This document shows, piece by piece, positions 26,703 through 35,610 of a stretch of DNA of 64,000 bases. Position 1 is the stretch's first letter. Every line of letters begins with the position of its first letter. Made by a program: the position numbers and the translations under genes. The notes beneath the pieces were generated by a model. That model worked only from the letters and a program-made list of their open reading frames with translations, ran no database searches and was not told where the DNA came from. The DNA comes from an uncultured Eubacteriales bacterium (GTDB lineage: Bacteria; Bacillota; Clostridia; Oscillospirales; Acutalibacteraceae). The DNA lies in the NCBI GenBank assembly GCA_934541115.1, contig CAKTDF010000012.1:1-64000 (forward strand), given 5' to 3'.

Positions 26703-26772
26703 AATAACCGCCGATTGTCAGATGATGCAGCTTTGAATCATAATTTGCACTCATCGGTAATCGGCGGTTATT
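26703..26772. repeat. Palindromic intergenic element
   Basis: Perfect 14-bp arms (AATAACCGCCGATT / AATCGGCGGTTATT) enclose 42 nt with a smaller internal inverted repeat (GATGATGCA / TGCACTCATC). It precedes a second, terminator-type hairpin. Confidence 0.55.
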
Positions 26773-26790
26773 TGACACCTATTAAAAAGC

Positions 26791-26829
26791 AAAAGCTATA
26801 ATTCACGCACCGCGTGAATTATAGCTTTT
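26791..26829. terminator. Bidirectional terminator between convergent genes
   Basis: An 18-bp perfect stem (AAAAGCTATAATTCACGC / GCGTGAATTATAGCTTTT) with a 3-nt loop and A/T flanks sits between the secreted hydrolase and galE. Confidence 0.85.
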
Positions 26830-26881
26830 ATCATTGTATTCTTCTTTGGTTTGCACGAAAGCAAATCTATTTTCAGCTTTA

Positions 26882-27901
26882 TCAGTCGTCGGGATATCCA
26901 TCGGGATTAGTGCTTTGCCAACGCCATGAATCGGCACACATCTGTTCAAGATTGCGTTCCGCTTTCCAGCCGAGCAGTTCGTATGCCTTTGTCGGATCGG
27001 AATAGCAGGTTGCAATGTCACCGTCGCGGCGAGGACCGATCTTGTAGTTGATCTTGACTCCGCTTGCCTTTTCAAAGGCATGAACAACGTCAAGAACACT
27101 GTAGCCGACGCCGGTTCCGAGGTTGATAGCTTCGCAGCCGCGCTGAGAAAGAACTCTTGCAACAGCTTTGACGTGACCGAGGGCAAGGTCAACAACGTGA
27201 ATGTAATCGCGCACACCCGTTCCGTCCGGTGTTTCATAATCATCGCCGAAAACATTGAGGTATTCGCGCTTGCCAACGGCTACCTGGGTGATATACGGCA
27301 TGAGGTTGTTGGGGATTCCGTTCGGATCCTCACCGATCCGTCCACTTTCATGAGCGCCGATGGGGTTGAAGTAACGCAGAAGGCTGATCGACCACTCATT
27401 GTCGGACGTATAAAGATCCTTGAGAATAAGCTCTATCATATACTTTGTTGTGCCGTATGGATTGGTGGTTCCACCTGTCTTCATTGTCTCCTTGAGCGGA
27501 GAAACGTTATCCATTCCGTAAACAGTTGCAGACGAGCTGAAAACCATGCGCTTGCAGCCGTTGTTCCTCATAACACGGCAGAGGGTAAGCGTTCCGCCTA
27601 TGTTGTTGTCATAGTATTCAAGCGGCTTTTTACAGGACTCCGGAACGCATTTCAAGCCTGCAAAATGAATGACCGCGTCAATTTTTTCGCTTTTGAATAC
27701 CTTATCAAGTCCTGCTTCATCGCGAATGTCGCACTGATAAAAGGCAAATTGCTTTTTTGCAAGCTCTGCAATTCTCCTGAGAGCCTCACGCTTGCTGTTA
27801 TAAAAATTATCAATAACAACAACGTCATAGCCGGCTTTCAAAAGCTCAATGCAGGTATGGGAGCCGATAAATCCGGCGCCGCCGGTAACAAGAATTGACA
27901 T
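26882..27901 (-). CDS. galE: UDP-glucose 4-epimerase
   Basis: This 339-residue extended short-chain dehydrogenase interconverts UDP-glucose and UDP-galactose. It has the NAD motif VTGGAGFIGSHTCIELL, then VVIDNFYNS, the catalytic SSSATVYG and YGTTK segments, and the end-of-protein LGWKAERNLEQMC. Length and order match GalE. It is divergent from rsmA and appears monocistronic. It supplies UDP-galactose for surface glycans or handles the Leloir pathway together with galM at 46-47 kb. Confidence 0.95.
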   Translation of the reverse strand: MSILVTGGAGFIGSHTCIELLKAGYDVVVIDNFYNSKREALRRIAELAKKQFAFYQCDIRDEAGLDKVFKSEKIDAVIHFAGLKCVPESCKKPLEYYDNNIGGTLTLCRVMRNNGCKRMVFSSSATVYGMDNVSPLKETMKTGGTTNPYGTTKYMIELILKDLYTSDNEWSISLLRYFNPIGAHESGRIGEDPNGIPNNLMPYITQVAVGKREYLNVFGDDYETPDGTGVRDYIHVVDLALGHVKAVARVLSQRGCEAINLGTGVGYSVLDVVHAFEKASGVKINYKIGPRRDGDIATCYSDPTKAYELLGWKAERNLEQMCADSWRWQSTNPDGYPDD

Positions 27902-27975
27902 TATTCATCACCTCGTTTATAATACTATTGTTATTATACAACTATTTTTTGAAAATGCAAGGAGCATTTTGTGTT

Positions 27976-28824
27976 ATGCAAAACTTATCGGACATTTCCG
28001 TAATCAAAAGCGTACTTTCGCGCCACGGCTTTACTTTTTCAAAAGCGCTGGGTCAAAATTTTCTTGTCAACCCCTCGGTTTGCCCGAGAATGGCAGAAGA
28101 AGGCGGCGCAAACGAGCACACCGGCGTGATTGAAATAGGCGCCGGAATAGGCGTTCTGACAAAAGAGCTTTCAAAAAGGGCAGCAAAGGTGATTTCAATT
28201 GAGCTTGACTCCCGCCTCATTCCTGTCCTATCGGAGACGCTTGACGGCTGCCTCAACACAGAGGTCATCAATGCCGACGTTCTCAAAGTTGACCTGCATG
28301 AGCTGATCAAGGAAAATTTCAGCGGACTTGACGTTGTTGTTTGCGCAAACCTGCCGTATTACATCACAACGCCGATAATCACACATCTGCTCGAAAGTCG
28401 GCTTCCTCTTCGCAGCATAACCGTTATGGTTCAGAAGGAGGTTGCCGAACGACTTTGCAGCGGCTGCGGTTCGCGTTCTGCCGGTGCGGTTACGGTATGC
28501 GTTGATTACTATGCCGAAGCAAAAAAGCTCTTTGACGTTTCAAAGGGTTCATTTATGCCCGCGCCAAAGGTTGACAGCAGCGTTATCCGTCTCGATTTGA
28601 GAAAAGAACCTGCGGTTTTTGTCAAAGATGAAAAAGCGTTCTTTCGTCTTGTTAAGGCTGCTTTTGCACAAAGGCGCAAAACACTGCTCAACTCCGTCAG
28701 CTCCTCGCTCGGCATTCCCAAGGCTAAGCTGCTTGAAGCACTCAAAGACGCAGGTCTTGACGCAAATGTCCGTGCGGAGCAAATGAACCTTGAACAGTTT
28801 GCGCTCCTCAGCGAAAAAATATAA
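27976..28824 (+). CDS. rsmA: 16S rRNA (A1518/A1519-N6)-dimethyltransferase
   Basis: This 282-residue KsgA/RsmA protein dimethylates two adenines in the 3' hairpin of 16S rRNA. Key features are SKALGQNFLVNPSV at the N-terminus and the S-adenosylmethionine motif GVIEIGAGIGVLTKEL. The catalytic NLPYYITTPIITHLL and VMVQKEVAERL follow, then the C-terminal FVKAAFAQRRKTLLNS-type helix. I chose the ATG at 27976, after GGAG, because the 27 upstream codons do not belong to the family. It is divergent from galE. Confidence 0.94.
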   Translation: MQNLSDISVIKSVLSRHGFTFSKALGQNFLVNPSVCPRMAEEGGANEHTGVIEIGAGIGVLTKELSKRAAKVISIELDSRLIPVLSETLDGCLNTEVINADVLKVDLHELIKENFSGLDVVVCANLPYYITTPIITHLLESRLPLRSITVMVQKEVAERLCSGCGSRSAGAVTVCVDYYAEAKKLFDVSKGSFMPAPKVDSSVIRLDLRKEPAVFVKDEKAFFRLVKAAFAQRRKTLLNSVSSSLGIPKAKLLEALKDAGLDANVRAEQMNLEQFALLSEKI

Positions 28825-28925
28825 AACAATGCCGTTCATTGCAGCTTTTGCGCGGTATAACAAAGAAAAATTTAAGCGCAGCACGCACCGCAATTTGTGC
28901 AGCGCCGCCTTAAGAGGTGTCTTTT

Positions 28926-30239
28926 ATGAGTAAAAAAGAAGAAACACCGAAAGCGAACAAAGAAACGCGTTCAGGAAATTTTTTTAATTCATTCGTCAAC
29001 GCGCTCTATCTCACTTCATCAAAAGCGATCATTGCCTTTCTCATCGCCCTCGCCACTTTTATCGCCTCCTCCCAGGTTCTCGACGTACTGCTGCTTTACA
29101 CCGAAAATCAAACCTATGTTGTCAACGCTTTTAAGCAGGGAGTGCGTTTTAACTACCGCAAAAGCGAGCCGCTGAAGCTGGAGGTCAAAAATACCGTTGA
29201 GGCAATTCTTGACTATTCGCTGAAATACTCATCACCGGAGGGCTTTTCAAATCCCGATGCAATTCGCTTTGCAATTTCAGACGCAGAAAACGATCGGGAT
29301 AATCAGATCAAAACGGTTCTTGAGATCCTACTCTATGAAACCGAACATAACAACGTTGAAGCTCAATACACCGAAAACGGCTTTGTCTCCAGAACTGACG
29401 GCGGCTACAGAATCAATGAAGATGTAGTTAAAGGCTTTTATAAAAAGAAGTATGACGAGCTGATCGAATCACAGAAAAGGCTTAATGACGGGTACCGCGC
29501 GGTCACCGACAAGCTTGCCTCCCTGCATTCCGTGAGCTACGCAGTTTTTGACCGAGCCAAAAACGAACTGACAACAAGCGAAAATGTTTCAACTTTTAAA
29601 GAAGCGCAAAAGCTCTTTTCTTCAAAGGAAAACTGTCTGATGGTTTTTGATTCCGGCAATCCGTACTATGTTCACAGCCAGCTTGACGATTTATCACCGC
29701 TTATTGAAGAGCTTGCCAAAAATTATGAGGACGAATTTGATATTTTCATTTCTTTTCCGTCCGATATGGTTTTCAGCCCGAACTGCGAAAAAATTGAAAG
29801 TACATACAAAGAGGTTTATCAGAACGTAGCTTTGCATCTTTCCGTTGCCGGCGCTGTTTCGGCAGTAGGGTTGGCTCTCACTGTTCTTTTGCTGCGACTT
29901 TCCGGTCACCGTGAACGCGGCGGTGCTGTGAAATACGCGCTCTCAGACAAGCTGCCGAATATACTTCACATTGCCTTGCATCTTTCAATTTCGGTTTCAA
30001 CGGCTCTTCTTGTTGAGGACTCTGTGTATCTCATTCTTAATCCTCATCTGAACACTGATTGGCTCACAATCAGCTCAGAATTTTTTGTTCTGCGTGCAGA
30101 AGTATGCTCAACGCTTTGTGTGCTCTTTACGCTGGCAGCTGTCTGCTGCATCAAGCGCCATTGCCTGCACAAAACGCTTTTGAAAAACACTCTCATTTAT
30201 AAGGCAGTAATGCTCATCAAACGCAAAAAAGAGCAGTAA
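28926..30239 (+). CDS. Hypothetical membrane protein with large extracytoplasmic loop
   Basis: This 437-residue protein starts at an ATG after AAGAGG. A charged N-terminus is followed by one membrane helix (KAIIAFLIALATFIASSQVL). A predicted outside domain of roughly 230 residues is mostly helical, with DAENDRDNQIK and YDELIESQKRLND-type charged stretches. Three helices close the C-terminal part (about VAGAVSAVGLALTVLLLRL, HIALHLSISVSTALLV, CSTLCVLFTLAAVCC). The C-terminus is basic. No family is recognised. It is followed by a terminator, so it is probably monocistronic. Confidence 0.7.
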   Translation: MSKKEETPKANKETRSGNFFNSFVNALYLTSSKAIIAFLIALATFIASSQVLDVLLLYTENQTYVVNAFKQGVRFNYRKSEPLKLEVKNTVEAILDYSLKYSSPEGFSNPDAIRFAISDAENDRDNQIKTVLEILLYETEHNNVEAQYTENGFVSRTDGGYRINEDVVKGFYKKKYDELIESQKRLNDGYRAVTDKLASLHSVSYAVFDRAKNELTTSENVSTFKEAQKLFSSKENCLMVFDSGNPYYVHSQLDDLSPLIEELAKNYEDEFDIFISFPSDMVFSPNCEKIESTYKEVYQNVALHLSVAGAVSAVGLALTVLLLRLSGHRERGGAVKYALSDKLPNILHIALHLSISVSTALLVEDSVYLILNPHLNTDWLTISSEFFVLRAEVCSTLCVLFTLAAVCCIKRHCLHKTLLKNTLIYKAVMLIKRKKEQ

Positions 30240-30255
30240 TATTCATTTTTACTCG

Positions 30256-30294
30256 AAAAAGCAGCGTAAAGAAAAACGCTTTACGCCGCTTTTT
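30256..30294 (+). terminator. Intrinsic terminator
   Basis: AAAAAGCAGCGTAAAG pairs with CTTTACGCCGCTTTTT apart from one mismatch. The loop is short and the T run ends the stem. Confidence 0.85.
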
Positions 30295-30604
30295 GATTTG
30301 TAAAGCAGTTTTCTTGTCAGTGTTGAAAACTTGGTTAAAAACGTTCAAAACTTTGACTTTTTAACATAAAAAGTTGTTTTTTGAATTATGTCTGCGTTTA
30401 TCTGTAAACTTTTCAACTTTCCTAACAGAGTTTTCAACAAAAATGTTGATGAATATTCATTATTCATAGCAAATTGTATATACATATTTTTTCGCCGGTT
30501 ATTCATTTTTGTCTGCTGCTGCGAAAAATTCTTTCTTCTACCGTTTCCTATTTTGGATTTTGCAAGCGGAATTCTTCTGCCGCTTTTGATTGGAGAGAGA
30601 TATA
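30295..30604. promoter_or_regulatory. AT-rich intergenic region with a TGTTGAAAAC inverted repeat
   Basis: This ~310-bp stretch holds no convincing gene. It contains TGTTGAAAAC at 30321-30330 and its exact reverse complement at 30430-30439, plus similar partial motifs (TTCAAAAC, TTTTCAAC) between them. Spaced inverted copies of this kind could be operator half-sites for the zincin gene downstream. No clear SigA promoter is visible. Confidence 0.35.
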
Positions 30605-31699
30605 GTGAAAGACAAAAACCGCTCAACCATCGGTGACTTTTTCTTCGACAGTTTTATCTACTCGCTTCCGGTATTTTTCATTTTCAGATACCGCCTGTTC
30701 AGTCCTCTCAGTTCTGTCAGTCGGTCAACGTCTATAATAGTCTGGTGGGTGCTGGCTGTTGTGCTGCTCTTTTTAGGCTGCCTTGCGGCAAAAACCACAC
30801 GCAGAAATACCGTCAGCATTTTTACAAATATTTTTCTGCCGGTTGAGGTTTACTTTCTTCTCGTTTATGCCGAACACCTTTCAAAAGGTTACCTTGCCGC
30901 AATTGCCGCTTCTGTAGCCGTTGCCGCCGCATACTTTGCACTGGTAATGTTAAACCCAAAAAGCAAAAAGAAAAACGCAAACCGTCTGCCCGGCTTTACA
31001 TACAGAAAGATTCGCTTTGCCCTTTTGGGCTCAAAAACAATAGCCGTTGCTCTTGTTTTTGTTCTGCTGTGTCCGCTGTTTGTAAAGGTCTACTTCGGTC
31101 ACGGAATACGCTCATCAAATGCGGATTACTCCGTAAATCTGAGCGATGAAGAATTGTGCGTCGCTAACAACCGCGATATAATAGCAAAACTCGACGATGA
31201 GGTTTGGGATACATTTGACCTTCAAGAAAAGCTTGATATTCTCGGAATTATAAAAAACATTGAGCTGAAGCATTTCGGTATCGAACGTGAGATACGCCTT
31301 GAAACACGGAAAATGAGTCAGTTTCAGCTCGGCTATTACTCACATGAAGATCATACCGTTATGATAAACATAGATTATCTTGAAAAGGAATCAATAGAAA
31401 ATGTTCTGGACTCCCTGCTGCATGAAATGCGCCATGTTTATCAATTCCGCTGCATTGAGCTTTTTGACAGTGTTGATGAGGAATACAAAAACATGCTTTT
31501 GTTCACGCAAATTTCCATAATGAAGAACGAAAGCGAAAACTATGTGGACGGCACAGAAGCAGACAAGTATGCCCAATACTACTCCCAGGAAATTGAAATT
31601 GACGCAAGGCGTTACGGCTCGGAACGCAGCAAGTTCTATTTTGAAATTGTTAAGCAGGAAAAAGAGGGTCTGTCAAAGGACAAAACAGCAGCAACCTAA
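30605..31699 (+). CDS. Membrane-anchored zincin-like metallopeptidase (unrecognised family)
   Basis: This 364-residue protein starts at a GTG after GGAGAGA. About five membrane helices lie in the first ~165 residues (two early, two around 75-120, one near 145). A soluble domain follows and contains HEMRH (residues 273-277), a clear HExxH zinc motif within DSLLHEMRHVYQF. A downstream QEIEIDARRYGSE segment looks like the third-ligand Glu region of ImmA/IrrE- or M48-like zincins. This suggests a membrane protease acting on a regulator or envelope protein. No partner gene is adjacent, and the substrate is unknown. Confidence 0.65.
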   Translation: MKDKNRSTIGDFFFDSFIYSLPVFFIFRYRLFSPLSSVSRSTSIIVWWVLAVVLLFLGCLAAKTTRRNTVSIFTNIFLPVEVYFLLVYAEHLSKGYLAAIAASVAVAAAYFALVMLNPKSKKKNANRLPGFTYRKIRFALLGSKTIAVALVFVLLCPLFVKVYFGHGIRSSNADYSVNLSDEELCVANNRDIIAKLDDEVWDTFDLQEKLDILGIIKNIELKHFGIEREIRLETRKMSQFQLGYYSHEDHTVMINIDYLEKESIENVLDSLLHEMRHVYQFRCIELFDSVDEEYKNMLLFTQISIMKNESENYVDGTEADKYAQYYSQEIEIDARRYGSERSKFYFEIVKQEKEGLSKDKTAAT

Positions 31700-31775
31700 G
31701 CCTGCATTGTAAGTATTTTGTAACAAATTTGTGACAATTTATACACACTTTCTTTTTCATTGCGTAATTTGTATG

Positions 31776-31884
31776 CCTTATAATGTGTGTTGTTTCTGTG
31801 CCCTTACAAGGGTGCAGAAAATTGCCGCCCGAAAAGGACGGCACGGTTGACCGGTTTTTGCCGCAAACGAAAGGATTTGAAATA
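31776..31884 (+). promoter_or_regulatory. Promoter and structured leader of the MBOAT operon
   Basis: A TATAAT at about 31776-31781 has only a poor -35. The leader then contains small hairpins CCCTTACAAGGG, GCCGCCCGAAAAGGACGGC and CGGTTGACCG in succession. They might be a regulatory RNA, but I recognise no known riboswitch consensus. Confidence 0.35.
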
Positions 31885-31950
31885 ATGAAAAATTCATTCA
31901 AGCGCTTTGTTTATGCTTTTGAAGCGCAGCCAAAGGAGGGAAGAAAATGA
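31885..31950 (+). CDS. 21-aa leader peptide coupled to the MBOAT gene
   Basis: An ATG after AAAGGA (9-nt spacing) opens 21 codons: MKNSFKRFVYAFEAQ, then PKEGRK. Its TGA overlaps the ATG of the MBOAT gene (ATGA), and the MBOAT ribosome binding site lies inside it. This is the layout of a translationally coupled leader. The peptide is basic with an aromatic centre and no membrane helix, so it is not DltX. Its role could be regulatory only. Confidence 0.5.
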   Translation: MKNSFKRFVYAFEAQPKEGRK

Positions 31951-33581
31951 GCCTTTCATACCTGCTTTTTGCCGGTAAATACTCAATCATGACCTCGTAT
32001 TTTTCAAATGCGTTTTTATATTTCTTCCTGCCCGCAAGCATTCTCGGCTTTTTCGTTATGCCTAAAAAAGCCAAGAAGTATTTTCTGCTTGTTGCGAGCC
32101 TCGTTTACTTCTGGCTCGTCAGCGGAAAGCTTATTATCTATCTGCTGCTTTCAATTTTAGCAGTTCATTACTTCGGACTGTGGCTTGACCGAATACGGAC
32201 GAGGCAATCCGAGGTCGTTAAAGCAGCAGAAAAAGAGGAACGCAAGCAAATTAAAAAAAGCTTTCAAAAAAAGAGCCGCCTTGTGCTCGGCTTTGCCGCC
32301 GTTCTTCACATCGGTCTTTTGCTTGTGCTCAAGTATTCACCGTTCTTCACGGAAAACCTCAATGCCCTGCTTGAAGCTCTGAATGTTTCAACACGGCTTG
32401 AAATTCCGTCATATCTTATGCCCATTGGCATCTCGTTTTATACGCTCCAAGCAGTGTCATATCTGTTTGACGTTTATCGCGGAACCGCCAAGGCAGACGA
32501 AAACATTTTCCGCCTCGGTCTTTTCATGTCGTTTTTTCCGCAGATCGTTGAAGGTCCCATCTGCCGCTACAACCAAACCGCAGAGCGCCTCTGGAACGTC
32601 ACGCAGATAGACTACCACAACTTTTTGCTCGGCATTCAGCGCATTCTTTTCGGCTACATGAAAAAGCTTGTTGTTGCAGACAGGCTCAATCCCTTTATCA
32701 ACGAAGCATTTGACCACTACGCCGATTATGACGGTCCTCTTCTCGCCCTCGGCGCATTGCTCTACACCGTTCAGCTTTATATGGACTTTTCCGGAACGAT
32801 GGACGCGGTTGTCGGCATAGGTCAGATTTTCGGCGTTGAAATGCCGGAAAATTTCCGCAGACCGTTCTTTTCAAAAACGATCTCCGAATTTTGGCAGCGT
32901 TGGCATATCACTCTCGGAACATGGTTCAAGGACTACATTTTCTATCCCGTCACCATGTCAAAGGCGATGAAAAAGCTGACCTCTGCCGGACGTAAAAAGC
33001 TCGGCAACCACTTCGGTCCCCTGCTTTCCGGCGCCGTTGCGCTGTTTTGCGTATGGTTCTGCAACGGACTTTGGCACGGTTCCGCATGGCATTACATTTT
33101 CTTCGGTATGTACCATTTTGTGCTCATTCTCTCCGGTGAGATCATTGCACCTGCGGTCAAGCTTTTCCAAAACAAGTTTCATATCAATTCCGAAACTCTT
33201 TCATACAGAATTTTTCAGATTCTACGTTCAACGGTTCTCGTTATTTTCGGCGAGCTGTTTTTCCGCGCAAACGGACTGAGAGCCGGATTTGCAATGACAA
33301 AAATCATGTTCACAAAAGTGCACTTTACTGCGCTGAATGATGTGACATTGCGCCCGTTCGGTATTGATACCAAGGATCTTTTCATTGTGGGTGTTGTTGT
33401 TCTCATCGTCTTCATTGTAGGTCTGCTCAAGGAAAAGGGAGTTGACGTGAACGAAAGAATTGCCTCGCAGAACGTTGTTGTCCGCCGTGTGATTCTTTAT
33501 GCACTCATCATGTTCATCATCATTTTCGGCGCATACGGTCCGGGCTATGTTCCCGTTGACCCGATGTATGCCGAGTTTTAA
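31947..33581 (+). CDS. MBOAT family O-acyltransferase (AlgI/DltB-like)
   Basis: This 544-residue, ~11-helix membrane protein transfers acyl (usually acetyl) groups across the membrane to a surface polymer. The family shows as YLMPIGISFYTLQAVSYLFD, FFPQIVEGPICRY, RRPFFSKTISEFWQRWHITL and the catalytic-His segment NGLWHGSAWHYIFFG. The RBS is AAAGGAGGG. The DltD/AlgJ-like gene follows 12 nt later, so the pair forms a polymer O-acetylation module. Because dltA and dltC are absent, acetylation of a polysaccharide is more likely than teichoic acid D-alanylation. Confidence 0.9.
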   Translation: MSLSYLLFAGKYSIMTSYFSNAFLYFFLPASILGFFVMPKKAKKYFLLVASLVYFWLVSGKLIIYLLLSILAVHYFGLWLDRIRTRQSEVVKAAEKEERKQIKKSFQKKSRLVLGFAAVLHIGLLLVLKYSPFFTENLNALLEALNVSTRLEIPSYLMPIGISFYTLQAVSYLFDVYRGTAKADENIFRLGLFMSFFPQIVEGPICRYNQTAERLWNVTQIDYHNFLLGIQRILFGYMKKLVVADRLNPFINEAFDHYADYDGPLLALGALLYTVQLYMDFSGTMDAVVGIGQIFGVEMPENFRRPFFSKTISEFWQRWHITLGTWFKDYIFYPVTMSKAMKKLTSAGRKKLGNHFGPLLSGAVALFCVWFCNGLWHGSAWHYIFFGMYHFVLILSGEIIAPAVKLFQNKFHINSETLSYRIFQILRSTVLVIFGELFFRANGLRAGFAMTKIMFTKVHFTALNDVTLRPFGIDTKDLFIVGVVVLIVFIVGLLKEKGVDVNERIASQNVVVRRVILYALIMFIIIFGAYGPGYVPVDPMYAEF

Positions 33582-33593
33582 GGGGGTGCTGTC

Positions 33594-34550
33594 ATGAAAA
33601 AGTATTTTAAACTCGCCTGGCGTTTGCTCTCCTTTGCGTTGGTTCTGCTTGTTTTGATATTCGGCGCTTCTCTGATTTTTCAGCCCAAGGGCAACTCAAA
33701 AGAATCGGGCATGCTTGACTCAACAGCCAACGGTATCCTCGGCGAGCCGGAAAACACAATTGACGCACTCATAATCGGCGACAGCGAAGCCTACAGCGCA
33801 TTCATTCCGCTGAAGATTTGGATAGAGAGCGGAATTACATCATACGTTTGCGCAACCTCTGCGCAGGTGCTCTGCTATTCATACGAGTTTTTGGAAAAAA
33901 CCTTTGAAAAGCAGCAGCCGCGAATTGTTATGCTCGAAACAAATGTAATCTACCGTGCGTTTTCTTCTTCCGATATTCTGATGCAAAAGCTCTCTGAAAA
34001 AATGAGCGTTTTTCGCTATCATGACCGTTGGAAAACGCTGAGTTTGCGTGATTGGTCTTTCGGCGTTGACCTTTCAAGCACAGAAATCACAAAAGGCTAT
34101 ATTTATAACAACGCTGTCTCTCCCGCATCGACCAAGGACTATATGAAACCCTCTCCCTTTGAAGAAAGCTATCCGAAGCAAAGCGCAAAGTACGTCAAAA
34201 TGATGCGTGATTTTTGCGAGGCCAACGGCGCAAAGCTTGTTTTAGTCAGCTCGCCGAGCACAAAAAACTGGAACATGCCGCGCCACAATGCCGTTGAAAA
34301 GCTTTCAAAAGAGCTTGGCGTTGAATATCTCGACCTCAATCTGATGAGGAAACAGATTCCCATCAACTGGCAGCTTGAAACAAAGGATAAAGGCGACCAT
34401 CTCAATTATTCCGGTGCAACAAAGGTTTCTGTTTTCCTTGCAAAGTATCTGCAAAAAACTGACCTTTTCAAAGACAAAAGAGACAACCGGGCGTATGCGC
34501 AATGGAATGATGCGGTAAAGCAGTTTAACGACAGCATAAAAACGAGCTGA
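33594..34550 (+). CDS. Membrane-anchored SGNH-like protein, partner of the MBOAT
   Basis: This 318-residue protein has one N-terminal membrane helix (FALVLLVLIFGASLIF). Its outside SGNH-hydrolase-like domain carries ALIIGDSEAYSAFIPLKIW (Ser block), MLETNVIYRAF, VLVSSPSTKNWN and DHLNYSGATKVSVF (Asp-His block). AlgJ/AlgX and DltD proteins with this layout receive the acyl group from the MBOAT enzyme and pass it to the polymer. It is 12 nt downstream of the MBOAT gene. The polymer acceptor is unknown. Confidence 0.8.
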   Translation: MKKYFKLAWRLLSFALVLLVLIFGASLIFQPKGNSKESGMLDSTANGILGEPENTIDALIIGDSEAYSAFIPLKIWIESGITSYVCATSAQVLCYSYEFLEKTFEKQQPRIVMLETNVIYRAFSSSDILMQKLSEKMSVFRYHDRWKTLSLRDWSFGVDLSSTEITKGYIYNNAVSPASTKDYMKPSPFEESYPKQSAKYVKMMRDFCEANGAKLVLVSSPSTKNWNMPRHNAVEKLSKELGVEYLDLNLMRKQIPINWQLETKDKGDHLNYSGATKVSVFLAKYLQKTDLFKDKRDNRAYAQWNDAVKQFNDSIKTS

Positions 34551-34593
34551 AACCGCAGCAAGCTCAAAACTGACTTTACAGTCAAATAAACAC

Positions 34594-34644
34594 AAAGGAC
34601 CATATTTCATAAAGCTGAGGCTTGCTATGAAGTATAGTCCTTAT
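34594..34644 (+). terminator. Probable terminator of the MBOAT operon
   Basis: AAGGACCATATTTCATA pairs imperfectly with TATGAAGTATAGTCCTTA around a 14-nt loop. The T run is weak (TTATTT). Confidence 0.5.
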
Positions 34645-34775
34645 TTGCTGCCAAAAATGAGTTTCTCCTTTTAGTGTTTTTCAACCCGCTGTACTATGTA
34701 TACTTCAAAATAACGCTTTTGTCATCTGATGACATGCTCCTTTGAATTTAAACTCTACTTTTTTTGCGCCTGCTC

Positions 34776-34811
34776 TTGACTAAAGGCACTTTTATAGTTT
34801 AATATATTAAA
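34776..34811 (+). promoter_or_regulatory. Promoter with palindromic operator upstream of the ECF S gene
   Basis: TTGACT (34776-34781) and a TTAATA 17 bp downstream form a fair promoter. A perfect 14-bp palindrome TTTAATATATTAAA (34798-34811) covers the -10 region and could be a repressor site. Confidence 0.4.
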
Positions 34812-34847
34812 GTTAGTTTGATAATTAATATTCTATAGGAGTGATCT

Positions 34848-35417
34848 ATGATGGAAAAAACAACAGTAAAAGCTCTGCCGCGCTTTTCATTTAAAGTTCA
34901 GACCCTCGCAATGCTCGGCTCACTCGTTTCGGCTGTTGCTCTGCCGCAGCTTTTTCACGTTGTCGGTTCGGTTTCCGGTCTCGGAACAGCTCTCGGCGCA
35001 ACGTTTTTACCGATGCATCTGCCGATTATTTTTGTCGGCTTTCTTGCCGGTCCGTATGCCGGTCTTGTTGCAGGCGCGCTTGCTCCGGTTGTGAGCTTTG
35101 CCGTTTCCGGTATGCCAAACCTCACAATGCTGCCGCTTATGGTTGGCGAGCTTGCCGCTTACGGCTTTTTTGCCGGACTTCTCAAAAACAACAAAATGCC
35201 CTCGTTTTTAAAGCTGCTTTCCGTTCAGCTTTTGGGCAGACTTGTTCGCGCGGCTGTTACTCTCATTGTGGTTCTCACCGTCTCCGGAACAAGCGTCACA
35301 CTCTCCTCAATCTACACGAGCATAGTCACAGGTCTCCCCGGCATACTTCTCCAGTGGGCGACTTTGCCGCTGCTGCTCTTTTTCGTCCGCAGCAAACTCG
35401 GAAAAACAGAGGAATGA
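34848..35417 (+). CDS. ECF transporter S component
   Basis: This 189-residue integral membrane protein with about six helices has the spacing of vitamin-binding S components of energy-coupling-factor transporters: PIIFVGFLAGPYAGLVAGAL, SFAVSGMPNLTMLPLMVGEL and GLPGILLQWATLPLLLF. Such proteins bind a vitamin or precursor and share a common EcfAA'T motor encoded elsewhere. No riboswitch known to me precedes it, so the ligand is undetermined. The RBS is AGGAGTGAT, and a terminator follows. Confidence 0.8.
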   Translation: MMEKTTVKALPRFSFKVQTLAMLGSLVSAVALPQLFHVVGSVSGLGTALGATFLPMHLPIIFVGFLAGPYAGLVAGALAPVVSFAVSGMPNLTMLPLMVGELAAYGFFAGLLKNNKMPSFLKLLSVQLLGRLVRAAVTLIVVLTVSGTSVTLSSIYTSIVTGLPGILLQWATLPLLLFFVRSKLGKTEE

Positions 35418-35454
35418 TCTGAAAATTACAGATTCCCTCACATAAGTCACAAGC

Positions 35455-35494
35455 AATTGCCCCGACGTCTTAAATGATGCCGGGGCAATTATTA
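35455..35494 (+). terminator. Terminator after the ECF S gene
   Basis: The stem AATTGCCCCG / CGGGGCAATT with a 16-nt loop is followed by ATTATAA. It lies before the convergent acyltransferase. Confidence 0.7.
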
Positions 35495-35610
35495 TAAGCT
35501 GTTCTTTTAAGAAATTGGATCCATAGCAATAGCACGCAATTGAGGTGTTGCGCAGCGGGATCTTCGTCCGTGTTGTGCCAAATTTTTCATGCGGTATAAC
35601 GGTGACAAAT

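Noticed and set aside
27080..27898. 272-codon plus-strand frame opposite galE
   Set aside because: Antisense shadow of a well-conserved gene.
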